From: Acidobacteriota bacterium
GTDB lineage: Bacteria; Acidobacteriota; UBA6911
Assembly (NCBI GenBank): GCA_012719455.1
Contig: JAAYAJ010000012.1
Span: forward strand, 1-34,622
DNA length: 34,622 bases
Reading direction: 5' to 3'
The stretch's first letter is position 1; the number at the start of each line of letters is the position of its first letter. Made by a program: the position numbers and the translations under genes. Below are positions 26,337 to 34,580 of the stretch, piece by piece. The notes under the pieces are model-generated. The model did no database searches and was not told the origin of the DNA. It saw only the letters and a list, made by a program, of their open reading frames with translations.

Positions 26337-27338
26337 TCATCCCCGCAGGAAGGCGAGGACGTCGTCCGATTGGAGCAGGCGGCGGGCCTGCTCGCGCCCG
26401 CGCTCGAAGGTGCGGAGCGCCGTGGCGTTGTCCCGGCAGAGGAATCCCGCCTCGATCTCGTGGTCCGGGCTGATGACCAGCAGGCGCCGCTCCCGGAGGG
26501 CGCGGCGCGCCTCGGGCTCCCGGTCGAAGCGATGCAGCCGGGAGCTGGTTTCCCAGAGCGCCCCCTTCGGGTCGCAGCAGAAGACGAGGGTCCGGTCTGC
26601 CGCCGCCCAGCGGGCGAGGGGGGCGAAGGCGGGGTCCGAGCGGAAGCGGCCGAAAGGCATCTTGAGCGTGTAGCCGCCGTCGATGAAAACCGCGCCCGCA
26701 TCCCCCGGGTATCCCCCCTGGCCGAGCTCCGCGGGTGTCACCGGGTCCCCCATGGCCACCGGGATAAGGCAGGAGGTCTCGATGACACGGTGGTAGTTCT
26801 CCCGCGTCAGGGGGCGGACCGTTTCCGAGCGGATTTCCGGGGGAGGATGGAGGGCGAAAACCACCGGGTCCTCCGCGTAGCCGCCCGGGAGGTATTTCCA
26901 TGCCCCGGGCAGCTTGCGCGTCGCCGCCTTCAGGAAAAGGCGGAGGCGGTCGGCGCGCCCGAAGGGGCGGCTGTCCCGGCGGCGGACGCGAGTGGTGAAG
27001 ATCAGGAGGCGGCGCGGGGGGTCGGCGTCAAAGACCGCCTCGAGTTCGCGCGCGGCCATCACGTAGCGGATCGAGCTTTGGAGCAGGGCGCGGAAACGGT
27101 TGCCGCCGCGCGCCGGGGACTCCAGGGTGCCCCAGTGGCGCCACCCCTTGATCACCGTTTCCTCGGTCCCGGTGGCAACGTCGGCCGCGGCGTAGGCGCC
27201 TACGGAGGCCCCCATGACGGTGCGGGGGAGAGCGCCGCTTGGGCGGCACCGGCGCATGAATTCGTAGAGCACTCCCCCCTGCCAGGCGCCCCGCCCCGCG
27301 CCCCCGGAATCCAGAATCCAGCGAAAGGTCGTATCCAT
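26337..27338 (-). CDS. Patatin-like phospholipase
   Basis: 333 residues of the patatin lipase fold. The oxyanion-hole glycine motif SGGAGRGAWQGG is at 11-22, the nucleophile elbow GASVG with Ser45 at 43-47, and the catalytic aspartate in IDGG at Asp220. The Ser/Asp dyad and order are those of a working acyl hydrolase. There is no signal peptide or clear membrane helix, so it is probably cytoplasmic or exported by another route. It starts 10 bp after rnhA stops and is likely co-transcribed with it. The substrate lipid is unknown. GGGxRG, usual in patatins, appears here as GGAGRG. Confidence 0.85.
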   Translation of the reverse strand: MDTTFRWILDSGGAGRGAWQGGVLYEFMRRCRPSGALPRTVMGASVGAYAAADVATGTEETVIKGWRHWGTLESPARGGNRFRALLQSSIRYVMAARELEAVFDADPPRRLLIFTTRVRRRDSRPFGRADRLRLFLKAATRKLPGAWKYLPGGYAEDPVVFALHPPPEIRSETVRPLTRENYHRVIETSCLIPVAMGDPVTPAELGQGGYPGDAGAVFIDGGYTLKMPFGRFRSDPAFAPLARWAAADRTLVFCCDPKGALWETSSRLHRFDREPEARRALRERRLLVISPDHEIEAGFLCRDNATALRTFERGREQARRLLQSDDVLAFLRG

Positions 27339-27348
27339 CGGCTTGCGG

Positions 27349-27822
27349 CTAGGGCCGGTCCCGCTCGTACGCCTCGTCCACGGCCAGGTCCGTCCCGTCG
27401 GCCGCGGCGGTCGCCAGGCGGTCGCAGCGCTCGTTCTCGGGATGGCCCGCGTGACCGCGGACCCAGAGAAACTGGACCTGGTGCATTCGGCACAGCTCCA
27501 GCAGGCGCTCCCAGAGGTCGGGGTTGACCGCCGGTTCCCGGCGGTTGCGCATCCAGCCGTTGGCCCGCCAGCGGGCGGCCCACCCTTTCTCGATCGCGTT
27601 GACGAGGTACTGGCTGTCGCTGTAGAGGCGGACGCGGCACGGTTCCTTCAGGGCCTCGAGCCCCGCGATGGCGGCCAGGATTTCCATCCGGTTGTTGGTC
27701 GTCAGCCGGAACCCGGCTGAAATCTCCCTCCGGCCGGAGTCATGCACGAGCACCACCCCGTAGCCGCCCGGCCCGGGGTTGCGGCGGCAGGCCCCGTCGG
27801 TAAAGATCTCCACCTGTTTCAC
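27349..27822 (-). CDS. rnhA: Ribonuclease HI
   Basis: A 157-residue enzyme that cuts the RNA strand of RNA/DNA hybrids, clearing R-loops and primers. The catalytic set Asp9, Glu47, Asp69 and Asp134 plus His124 is complete and almost number-for-number that of E. coli RNase HI. Segments [28 protein letters not shown] and [13 protein letters not shown] are unmistakable. The start is a GTG at 27822 with GAGG 7 nt upstream; no better ATG exists. It lies just after the sdh terminator and is followed by the patatin gene. Confidence 0.97.
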   Translation of the reverse strand: MKQVEIFTDGACRRNPGPGGYGVVLVHDSGRREISAGFRLTTNNRMEILAAIAGLEALKEPCRVRLYSDSQYLVNAIEKGWAARWRANGWMRNRREPAVNPDLWERLLELCRMHQVQFLWVRGHAGHPENERCDRLATAAADGTDLAVDEAYERDRP

Positions 27823-27834
27823 CCGGCGCCTCGC

Positions 27835-27870
27835 AAATAAAAACGGCCGACCCCACGGGGGCCCGCGCCG
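27835..27870 (-). terminator. Intrinsic terminator of the sdh operon
   Basis: Just after the sdhB stop, the minus strand forms a hairpin with inner stem GGCCCC/GGGGTC (one G-T pair, loop CGT) and an outer CGGC/GCCG (27870-27867 and 27847-27844). It is followed directly by TTTTTATTT (27843-27835). A good rho-independent terminator, ahead of rnhA. Confidence 0.8.
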
Positions 27871-27873
27871 GAC

Positions 27874-28725
27874 TTACGACTCCCGGACCACCGTGGGGGC
27901 GGGGGCTTTGGGGACCTGTTTTTCGGACACCCAGTTTTCAATCGGCGGCGTGACAGGAGCGCCCGGCCGGTCCTGGCACTTCCCCAGCGACTTGAGGAAG
28001 GCCGCCTGCTTGGCGAGCTGGATGGCCATCGCCGGGTCGACCCCCTTGGGACAGACCTGGGAACAGGCGCCGGCGAAATGGCAGCGGTAGACGCCGTGCT
28101 TGGAATAGAGCGCCTCGGAGTGTTCCTCGATCCCCTCGTCGCGCGTGTCGGCGAGGTAGCGCCATCCCTGGGTCAGGGCCTGGGGCCCGACGTAGTCGTC
28201 CGATGTCGCCGCCGTGGGGCAGGCGGACAAGCAGAGGCCGCACTTGATGCAGTAGGCGAACTGGATGTAGTTCTGCAGCTCCTCCGCCGACTGGAAGTAC
28301 TCCCGGGTCGGGCTGTTCTGCTCGATCCGGTCGCGCCGGATGAGGTAGGGCTTGACCGACCGGTGCCGGTCGAACAGGCGATCGAAATCAGGGACCAGGT
28401 CCCGGATGATGTCGTAGTTGGGCAGCGGCTTGATGACAACCCGGTCCGAATGCAGTTGCGTGATCTGGTTGGTGCACGCCAGGCGCGGCAGCCCGTTGAT
28501 GAACATGCCGCAGGACCCGCAGATCCCCATGCGGCAGGAGGAACGCCAGGCGAGGGTGGGGTCCTCGTGTTCCTTGATCCAGTGCAGCCCGTCCAGCACC
28601 GTCATCCCCTTGTGGAGTGGGACGGTGAATTCCTGGAGATGGGGGACCCCCCCTTTTTCAGGGTCGTAGCGCAGCACTTCAAAGACAATGGATTTCATCT
28701 TGCCCGATTCCTTAGATGTGCTCAT
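27874..28725 (-). CDS. sdhB: Succinate dehydrogenase/fumarate reductase iron-sulfur subunit
   Basis: A 283-residue electron-transfer subunit that links the flavin to the membrane quinone. Cluster ligands are complete: the [2Fe-2S] set Cys64, Cys69, Cys72 and Cys84 (SSCRMGICGSCG, LAC); the [4Fe-4S] set starting CIKCGLCLSACP (159-170); and the [3Fe-4S]/[4Fe-4S] remainder in CHFAGACSQVCPKGVDP (215-231). The C-terminus has about 40 extra Pro-rich residues. The Shine-Dalgarno AAGGGAG lies within the last codons of the preceding membrane-subunit gene, 2 bp away, so the two are coupled. It is last in the operon and followed by a terminator. Confidence 0.96.
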   Translation of the reverse strand: MSTSKESGKMKSIVFEVLRYDPEKGGVPHLQEFTVPLHKGMTVLDGLHWIKEHEDPTLAWRSSCRMGICGSCGMFINGLPRLACTNQITQLHSDRVVIKPLPNYDIIRDLVPDFDRLFDRHRSVKPYLIRRDRIEQNSPTREYFQSAEELQNYIQFAYCIKCGLCLSACPTAATSDDYVGPQALTQGWRYLADTRDEGIEEHSEALYSKHGVYRCHFAGACSQVCPKGVDPAMAIQLAKQAAFLKSLGKCQDRPGAPVTPPIENWVSEKQVPKAPAPTVVRES

Positions 28726-28727
28726 GG

Positions 28728-29099
28728 TTAAACTCCCTTCATCTGAAACACCCGCACGGCGACATAGGTTCCGTAGAGGAACAGGGCAAAACCGGCAACG
28801 GTGCAGAGCCTCCCGATCGCCTTCTGGAGCGATTGCGAGAGGGAAAGTTCACAAAGGATGCTGCGAAAGCCGTACAGGCCGTGAAACAGCGCGGTTCCCA
28901 GCAGGGCGATGTAGGTGATCATGAAAAACAAATGCTGGCTGCGCGCGAAGACCTCGGCGGTGGCGGTGGGGTGGGTGGAACCGAGCCCGAGCGCCTCGAG
29001 GACGGTGCCCATGTGCATGATGCCCATGTGCAGGCCGAGCAGAAACAGTATCGCCACAGCACTCAGAATGTGCCAGAACCATAGTCTGGATTCACGCAT
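28728..29099 (-). CDS. sdhD: Succinate dehydrogenase/fumarate reductase membrane anchor (second subunit)
   Basis: 123 residues with three hydrophobic helices (about 8-30, 55-77 and 92-115). His10, His24 and His73 are candidate heme or quinone ligands; FHGLYGFRSIL at 72-82 matches the HxxxGxR segment of SdhD-type anchors. It lies between sdhC (9-bp gap, with GGAGGGAACC before its ATG) and sdhB (2-bp gap). Identity as a membrane subunit is clear from context; the C/D naming is by resemblance. Confidence 0.85.
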   Translation of the reverse strand: MRESRLWFWHILSAVAILFLLGLHMGIMHMGTVLEALGLGSTHPTATAEVFARSQHLFFMITYIALLGTALFHGLYGFRSILCELSLSQSLQKAIGRLCTVAGFALFLYGTYVAVRVFQMKGV

Positions 29100-29108
29100 G
29101 GTTCCCTC

Positions 29109-29543
29109 CTATTTCGTCAAAAAGAAAAAATCCGCGCCGGCGAAAAGGACCAGGACCGCGGTGATCACCATGGCGCCGACCAGGACGGGCCTATGCCGGA
29201 TGACCGAATTGCTGTAAGGATACGACGGGAGCCCCGGCTTGCCGACCAGCAGGCCGAGTTCGACCAGTACCAGCCGGATGCCGTTGACCGCGTGGTAGAG
29301 GAAAGCCAGGTAGACCAGGAACTCGCCCACCCTGAAGAGCGGGTTGTCGAAGAAGTTCATGGCACTTTCCCAAGCCTCGGGGCCGTTGAGGCGCGTGCCG
29401 GTGACGAAGATGTGCATGAGGAAATAGGCCAGGATGCCCAGGCCGGTCAGGCGGTGCAGCGCGTAGGCGTAACGGTCGAAGCCGTAACGGCCTCCGCCGA
29501 GCCAGCCCCATAGTCCAAGGTTGTTCCTGTAACGGTGTTGCAT
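29109..29543 (-). CDS. sdhC: Succinate dehydrogenase/fumarate reductase cytochrome b subunit
   Basis: 144 residues with three membrane helices (about 33-50, 72-96 and 117-142). LHRLTG at 29-34 is the SdhC signature (usually S-x-x-H-R-x-T-G). His44 (FLMHIF) and His84 (FLYHAVNGIR) are likely axial ligands of heme b. With two anchor subunits, the complex resembles the four-subunit, heme-containing type. The gene starts 24 bp after sdhA, with GAGGAG before the ATG. Confidence 0.9.
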   Translation of the reverse strand: MQHRYRNNLGLWGWLGGGRYGFDRYAYALHRLTGLGILAYFLMHIFVTGTRLNGPEAWESAMNFFDNPLFRVGEFLVYLAFLYHAVNGIRLVLVELGLLVGKPGLPSYPYSNSVIRHRPVLVGAMVITAVLVLFAGADFFFLTK

Positions 29544-29567
29544 AGGTGCTCCTCTGTCCTTGAAATA

Positions 29568-31286
29568 TTAATATTTCCGTTCTACCGGCTTCCAGGTGTT
29601 GATCGTCACCGGCTTGTAATCCAGCCTCGGGCCCTGGTCGGTATGGAAGGCCAGCGTGTGCTTGAGCCAGTTGGCGTCGTCCCGCTGCGGGTAGTCGCGG
29701 CGGGCGTGGGCTCCGCGCGATTCCGTGCGCGTGAGCGCCCCCAGCAGCGTCACCTCGGCCAGGTCCAGCAGGTTGGCCAGTTCCAGGGCGTGGTACAGGT
29801 TGGTGTTGTAGACCGAGTTCTTGTCCTGGATGCTGATGTTCTGGTACCGGGTGCGCAGCGACCGGATCTTTTCCAGCCCCTTGCTCATCAGGTCCCCGGT
29901 GCGGAAGACCCCCGCGTGGGCGTCCATGCAGGTGCGCAGTTCCCGGCGGATTTGGTACAGGTTCTCCTCGCCGTTTTGCGACAGGAGCTCCTCGTAGATG
30001 CGCTTGTACTCGGCTTGCACCATGGCTTCGGGGACGGGGGGCGCCGCGCCGACTTCCGAGCAGTAGCGACCGGTTTCCTCGCCCGTGATCTTGCCCCACA
30101 CCAGGCATTCGGCCGTGGAGTTGGAGCCCAGGCGGTTGGCGCCGTGCAGGCTGACGCAGGCGGCTTCGCCGGCGGCCCAGATCCCTTTGACCCGGGTGGC
30201 TCCCTTGATGTCGGTCTCGATCCCCCCCATGGAATAGTGCGCGACGGGGCGGCAGGGGATCGGTTCCTCGATCGGGTCGATGTCGTTGAACTCGATGCAG
30301 ATCTCGCGGATGAGGGGGAGATGCTCGTTGATCCGTTTCGCCCCCAGGTGCCGCAGGTCGAGGTGGATGTAATCGAGGCCGTCCGGCCCTTCGAACCCGC
30401 GCCCCTCCTCGATCTCGATCATCTCGGAGCGGGAGATGAGGTCGCGCGGTCCCAGTTCGACCTTGGCGGGGGCGTACTTGTGCATGAAACGCTCCCCCTT
30501 GTTGTTGACCAGGTAGCCCCCTTCCCCGCGGCAGGCTTCGGTGATGAGGATCCCCGAGGGGACCAGGCCGGTGGGATGGAACTGGAGGAACTCCATGTCT
30601 TCCAAGGGGATGCCGGCACGGTAGGCCAGCGCCATGCCATCACCGGTGACCGTCTGGGAGTAGGTGGTGAACCCGTACAGGGTGCCGCCGCCGCCGCTGG
30701 CGATGATCAGGGCCTTGCCGCGCAGGACCTTGAACTTCCCCGTAGTCATGTCGATGGCCGTGAGCCCGCAGAAGGTGTTGTTCTCGATCAGGATCGAGGT
30801 GATGAAGTGTTCGTTGTAGTGCTGCACGCGCGGAAAACGGTTGACGGTGTCGTACAGCGTCTGCATTTCGAAGAACCCGGTCTTGTCCTGCGCCAGCACC
30901 GCGCGCGGGTAGCTGTGCCCCCCGAAGGGGCGCTGGGCGATACGGCCGTCGGAACGGCGGGTCCAGGGAATGCCCCAATGGTCCAACTGGAGGATTTCGC
31001 TCGGGATGGAGTGGACGAAGAGGTCCACCACGTCCTGGTCGGCCAGGAAATCGCTTCCCAGGACCGTGTCCCAGGCGTGCAGCTCCAGGCTGTCGCCATC
31101 CTCGGGACGCAGCACGGCGGCGGTGCCCCCTTCCGCGGCTACGGAATGCGCCCGCATCAGCTGGTTTTTGGAAATGAGAGCGATATCGAGATTGCCCTGG
31201 GTCACGCGCGAAGCCTCGATGGCTGCGCGCAACCCGGCTAATCCCGCCCCGAGAATGATGAGGTCATGAGTCTGAACATCAGCCAT
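29568..31286 (-). CDS. sdhA: Succinate dehydrogenase/fumarate reductase flavoprotein subunit
   Basis: The 572-residue catalytic subunit that interconverts succinate and fumarate. The FAD motif ILGAGLAGLRAA starts at residue 11. His47 in RAHSVAAEGG is the expected covalent FAD ligand. Active-site segments QFHPTGL, TEACRGEGG, HYSMGGI and GANRLGSNS follow in order, and the C-terminal TESRGAHARRDYPQRDD is conserved. It leads the operon sdhA-C-D-B. A strong GGAGG site precedes the ATG. Sequence alone does not show whether it works as succinate dehydrogenase or fumarate reductase. Confidence 0.97.
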   Translation of the reverse strand: MADVQTHDLIILGAGLAGLRAAIEASRVTQGNLDIALISKNQLMRAHSVAAEGGTAAVLRPEDGDSLELHAWDTVLGSDFLADQDVVDLFVHSIPSEILQLDHWGIPWTRRSDGRIAQRPFGGHSYPRAVLAQDKTGFFEMQTLYDTVNRFPRVQHYNEHFITSILIENNTFCGLTAIDMTTGKFKVLRGKALIIASGGGGTLYGFTTYSQTVTGDGMALAYRAGIPLEDMEFLQFHPTGLVPSGILITEACRGEGGYLVNNKGERFMHKYAPAKVELGPRDLISRSEMIEIEEGRGFEGPDGLDYIHLDLRHLGAKRINEHLPLIREICIEFNDIDPIEEPIPCRPVAHYSMGGIETDIKGATRVKGIWAAGEAACVSLHGANRLGSNSTAECLVWGKITGEETGRYCSEVGAAPPVPEAMVQAEYKRIYEELLSQNGEENLYQIRRELRTCMDAHAGVFRTGDLMSKGLEKIRSLRTRYQNISIQDKNSVYNTNLYHALELANLLDLAEVTLLGALTRTESRGAHARRDYPQRDDANWLKHTLAFHTDQGPRLDYKPVTINTWKPVERKY

Positions 31287-31441
31287 GCGACGGCCCCTCC
31301 TATTTCATTCAATAAATGTTAAGGTCAAACACTGCCTGGGATTGCGGGGTTCGGGCCGCAATCGGGTTTCGGAAAGGGCGCGCCCGGGATGCTGCCTGCA
31401 ACGTTGTGCAGCAAGAAAGCGGGGAGCGCGGAATTTCCAGT
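31287..31441. promoter_or_regulatory. sdh upstream region with an 8-bp hairpin
   Basis: This 155-bp spacer lies between the aminotransferase gene and sdhA, both leftward. GATTGCGG (31340-31347) and CCGCAATC (31356-31363) form a perfect 8-bp inverted repeat with an 8-nt loop and no T tract. On the minus strand TTGACC (31326-31321) precedes AT-rich DNA close to the sdhA Shine-Dalgarno, but no convincing -10 is seen. It may hold the sdh promoter and operator. Confidence 0.45.
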
Positions 31442-32686
31442 TCAAGGGTACTGCTGCCGATACCTTTCGAGCCCGGCGGCCAGCACGGTGACCGCCGCCT
31501 CGATTTCGGCGCTCCGGAGAACGTAGGCGATGCGCGCCTTGTCGATCCCGCGCGAGTTCTGCATGTAGAACCCGGCCGCGGGAGCGATGAAGGTCGTGGC
31601 TCCGCCATGGGAAAACTCGTCGAGCAGAAAGGCGGCGAAATGGTCGGTGTCCCGCACCGGAAGCTGGATCAGGGTGTAGAAGGCCCCACGGGGCTTCTGG
31701 ATCTCCACGCCCGGAACCTGTTTCACCGCCTGGTACAGGGTATCGCGGCGGGAGAGGAACTCGCGCCGCATATCTTCAAGGTAGCCATCCCCGATCCGTT
31801 CGAGCATGTAGGCCGCGGCGAACTGCTCGACGGTGGGCGCGGCCAGCCGCGCCTGGAGTATCTTCAGAAGCGCCGCCAGGACCGCCTCGTTGGACGAAAT
31901 CAGGCACCCGATGCGTGCGCCGCACAGGCTGAAGCGCTTGGACAGGCTGTCGATGACCATCACCCGGTCGCTCGTCGGGGCCACGTGGAGGATGCTCAGG
32001 GGCTCGAGATCGTCGTAGACGAATTCCCGGTACGTCTCGTCGACCACGAAGAAGAGGTTGTGCTCCTCGCACAGGCCGAACAGGAACTCGAGGTCGGCGC
32101 GGTCGTAGACGGTGCCGGTGGGGTTGTTCGGGTTGCACAAGAGGATCGCACGTGTGCGCGGCGTGATCGCGCGTTCGATCCGGTCCCGGTCGGGGAGGGC
32201 GAAATCGTTTTCCATCTCGCTCGGGACGGGAACCAGGTTGACGCCGGCGATCGAAGCGAAACCGAGAAAGTTGGCGTAGGTGGGGTCGAAGATGAGGATC
32301 TCGTCCCCGGGGTCGCAGAATGTCATGAACAGGAAGACCAGCGCTTCGCTGGCGCCGACGGTGATCAGGAACTGCTCGGGAACGGTGTGGAGGTTCAGGC
32401 TCCGGTTGGTGTACTTCGACCAGGCGACGCGCAGCGCCTCGTTCCCCTGCGACTGCTCGTAGGCCACGACCTTCTGGTCGAAGGCCCGCATCCCCTCCAG
32501 GAATTCCCGGGGCGATTCGATATCCGGCTGCCCGATGTTCAGGCGGTACACGTGAGTTCCGGTCTCCATGGCCCGGTTGGCCAAGTGGACCAGCTTCCGG
32601 ATCGGAGACGCCGGGGTCAGCCGGGCACGGTTGGAGATCGGGACCCGGGACATCGTTTTTGGAGCCTCTGCCACTGCTTTTTCCAT
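31442..32686 (-). CDS. Class I/II pyridoxal-phosphate aminotransferase (AspC-like)
   Basis: A 414-residue fold-type I aminotransferase. The PLP lysine is Lys250 in DSLSKRFSLCGARIG. NPNNPTG (185-191), VVDETYR (214-220) and VGASEAL (110-116) form the cofactor pocket. The N-terminal NIGQPDIESP resembles the aspartate/aromatic aminotransferase branch. Substrate cannot be fixed from sequence; amino acid/2-oxoglutarate exchange is likely. An alternative start at Met12 would remove a poorly conserved tail; both have weak ribosome sites. It lies upstream of sdhA in the same direction with a 155-bp gap, so separate transcription is probable. It is divergent from dusB. Confidence 0.88.
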   Translation of the reverse strand: MEKAVAEAPKTMSRVPISNRARLTPASPIRKLVHLANRAMETGTHVYRLNIGQPDIESPREFLEGMRAFDQKVVAYEQSQGNEALRVAWSKYTNRSLNLHTVPEQFLITVGASEALVFLFMTFCDPGDEILIFDPTYANFLGFASIAGVNLVPVPSEMENDFALPDRDRIERAITPRTRAILLCNPNNPTGTVYDRADLEFLFGLCEEHNLFFVVDETYREFVYDDLEPLSILHVAPTSDRVMVIDSLSKRFSLCGARIGCLISSNEAVLAALLKILQARLAAPTVEQFAAAYMLERIGDGYLEDMRREFLSRRDTLYQAVKQVPGVEIQKPRGAFYTLIQLPVRDTDHFAAFLLDEFSHGGATTFIAPAAGFYMQNSRGIDKARIAYVLRSAEIEAAVTVLAAGLERYRQQYP

Positions 32687-32801
32687 TGCCCTACGCCCTG
32701 AAATGCGAATAAACCATTAAGACTAATCTTTTCCGCGACGGGGTTCAAGCCGTAAAGAAAGGTCCGGGCCCCAGTTAGTCGTCAGGGAACGATTGTAGCA
32801 T

Positions 32802-32810
32802 TGATATAAT
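32802..32810 (+). promoter_or_regulatory. Extended -10 promoter of dusB
   Basis: TGATATAAT is a perfect extended -10 (TGnTATAAT). It ends only 9 bp before the dusB ATG, so transcription would begin at or within about three bases of the start codon. No -35 match is found 17 bp upstream, as is usual for extended -10 promoters. Confidence 0.65.
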
Positions 32811-32819
32811 GATTGTCCC

Positions 32820-33893
32820 ATGTTCAAGATCAAGGATGTCGTCATCGACCCCCCCCTCGTCCTCGCGCCGGTCGCGGGGCACACCGATTCCCTCTTCCGT
32901 CGGGCGGTCAAGGGCTTGGGGGGATGCGGGTTGGTGGTTTCGGAGCTGGCCAGCACCGAGGGAATGACGCGCCGGCAGGGGCGGACGGCGCACATCACCC
33001 GTTTCGGGGAGGAGGAGCGCCCGGTGGCCATCCAGATCTTCGGCGCGGATCCCGCCCGGATGGCGGCGGCAGCCGCCATGGTCGAGGAGATGGGGGCCGA
33101 CATCGTGGACATCAACTGCGGCTGCCCGGTCAAAAAGGTGGTGCGCCAGGGGGGAGGGAGCCAGCTGCTGCGGGACCTTCGGCGCATGGAGCGGATCTTC
33201 CGGGCGGTGCGCGGGGCGATCCGGGTCCCCCTGACGGTCAAGATCCGCTCCGGCTGGGACCACCGCTCGATCAACGCCCTGGAAGTGCTCCGGATCGCGG
33301 AAGATTGCGGGGTGGACGCCCTGGCTATCCACGGGCGCACCCGCTCCGATTTCTTCTCCGGAAAGGCCGACTGGGGGATTATCGCCGAGGTCAAGGCCCA
33401 CGCCCGTATCCCCGTCATGGGAAACGGGGACGTGTTCGCGCCCGGGGATGCCGGGCGCATGTTCCGGGAGACCGGGGTCGACGGGGTGATGCTGGGGCGC
33501 GGGGTGATGTCGAACCCCTGGCTGATCCGGCAGTGCTGGGATTACCTGACCACGGGGCGGGCGGCCGCGGTGAGCCTCGAGGAGCGGATGGAGTTCATGT
33601 CCGCTTTTCTGCGCCGCGTGTGTGAGGAGGTCCCCCCGGCGGTGGCCCTGGGAAAGATCAAGAAAGTCGGCGGCGCCCTGTCCCGGGGGTTTCCCGGGGG
33701 CGCCCAGCTGCGGGGGAAGATGCATGCGGCACGCACCACGGCCGAATTCTTCGACGCCCTGGCAGGGTATTATGACGGACTGAGGGGGGCGGGGCTAGGC
33801 CAGGCCCTTGCGCCGGCGGCGCCAGCCGAAGATGGCGGCCACTCCGATGCTGATGAGGTAGAGCACGACCATCGGGGCCGACCACCAGAATAG
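32820..33893 (+). CDS. dusB: tRNA-dihydrouridine synthase DusB
   Basis: A 357-residue flavoenzyme that reduces uridines in the tRNA D-loop with NADPH. The (beta/alpha)8 barrel starts LAPVAGHTDSLFRR at 15-28; the catalytic Cys102 lies in NCGCPVKKV (99-107); FMN-binding segments are KIRSGW, IHGRTR, GNGDVF and GVMLGRG. No Shine-Dalgarno is present and a promoter -10 lies 9 bp before the ATG, so a leaderless mRNA is likely. The last 33 codons (from about residue 325) run antisense across the end of tatC; E. coli DusB has 321 residues, so this tail is an extension of low-complexity sequence. Confidence 0.93.
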   Translation: MFKIKDVVIDPPLVLAPVAGHTDSLFRRAVKGLGGCGLVVSELASTEGMTRRQGRTAHITRFGEEERPVAIQIFGADPARMAAAAAMVEEMGADIVDINCGCPVKKVVRQGGGSQLLRDLRRMERIFRAVRGAIRVPLTVKIRSGWDHRSINALEVLRIAEDCGVDALAIHGRTRSDFFSGKADWGIIAEVKAHARIPVMGNGDVFAPGDAGRMFRETGVDGVMLGRGVMSNPWLIRQCWDYLTTGRAAAVSLEERMEFMSAFLRRVCEEVPPAVALGKIKKVGGALSRGFPGGAQLRGKMHAARTTAEFFDALAGYYDGLRGAGLGQALAPAAPAEDGGHSDADEVEHDHRGRPPE

Positions 33894-34580
33894 GTTCAGC
33901 GCGTCCCCGGTGGGGGAGATGATGGCCGCCAGCAGGACGATGGCCACCAGGGCGTAGTTGAATTTCTTCCAGAGGAACCGGGCCGAGATGAGGCCGAACA
34001 TCGACAGGAAGGCGGCGATCACCGGCATCTCGAAAATGAGGCCGAACCCCAGGAGCATCATGTTGGTGAGGTCGAGATACTCGTTGATCCGGATCATCGG
34101 GGTGAAGGAGGACCCCAGGTTCACCAGGAATTTGAACGCCGTGGGGAGGACGACGGTGTAGCAGAACGCGGCGCCCGACAGGAAGAGAAGGATCGAGAAG
34201 AAGAGGAAGGGGAGGACGTAGGCCTTCTCCCTTCGGTAGAGCCCGGGCGCGATGAACTTCCAGATCTCGTACAGCGTCAGCGGCAGGGTCAGGAAGATGC
34301 CGGACAGCAGCGCCACCTTCATATATAAGGTAAAGGGGTCCGTGGGGTTGGTGTAGGCCAGCTTGGTCCCCTCGGGAAGCGACTGGGTGATGGGGATCGC
34401 CAGGAAATTGTAGATCCGCCGGGCGAAGAACCAGCTGACGATGAACCCGACGCCCAGGTAGATGGCGATGTGGACCAACCGCTTGCGCAGTTCGTCCAGG
34501 TGGTCCAGGAAGGACATCTTCCCCGATTCATCCTCCGGTTCCGGGGCTTTGCGCTTCGGCTCCGCGGCGGCGTCACTCAT
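33795..34580 (-). CDS. tatC: Twin-arginine translocase subunit TatC
   Basis: A 261-residue inner-membrane receptor that binds twin-arginine signal peptides and organises TatA/B. It has the cytosolic N-terminal motif FLDHLDELRKRL (24-35), in which Glu30 matches the signal-peptide-binding glutamate; the loop FIAPGLYRREK (109-119) with a conserved glutamate; and six hydrophobic helices. An N-terminal Lys/Glu/Pro-rich extension of about 20 residues precedes the fold. The ATG overlaps the stop of an upstream TatA/B-like gene by 8 bp. Its 3' end overlaps dusB by 99 bp. Confidence 0.96.
   Translation of the reverse strand: MSDAAAEPKRKAPEPEDESGKMSFLDHLDELRKRLVHIAIYLGVGFIVSWFFARRIYNFLAIPITQSLPEGTKLAYTNPTDPFTLYMKVALLSGIFLTLPLTLYEIWKFIAPGLYRREKAYVLPFLFFSILLFLSGAAFCYTVVLPTAFKFLVNLGSSFTPMIRINEYLDLTNMMLLGFGLIFEMPVIAAFLSMFGLISARFLWKKFNYALVAIVLLAAIISPTGDALNLFWWSAPMVVLYLISIGVAAIFGWRRRRKGLA

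Noticed and set aside
29535-31241. 568-codon plus-strand frame opposite sdhA
   Set aside because: Antisense shadow of a conserved flavoprotein gene; no recognisable domain.
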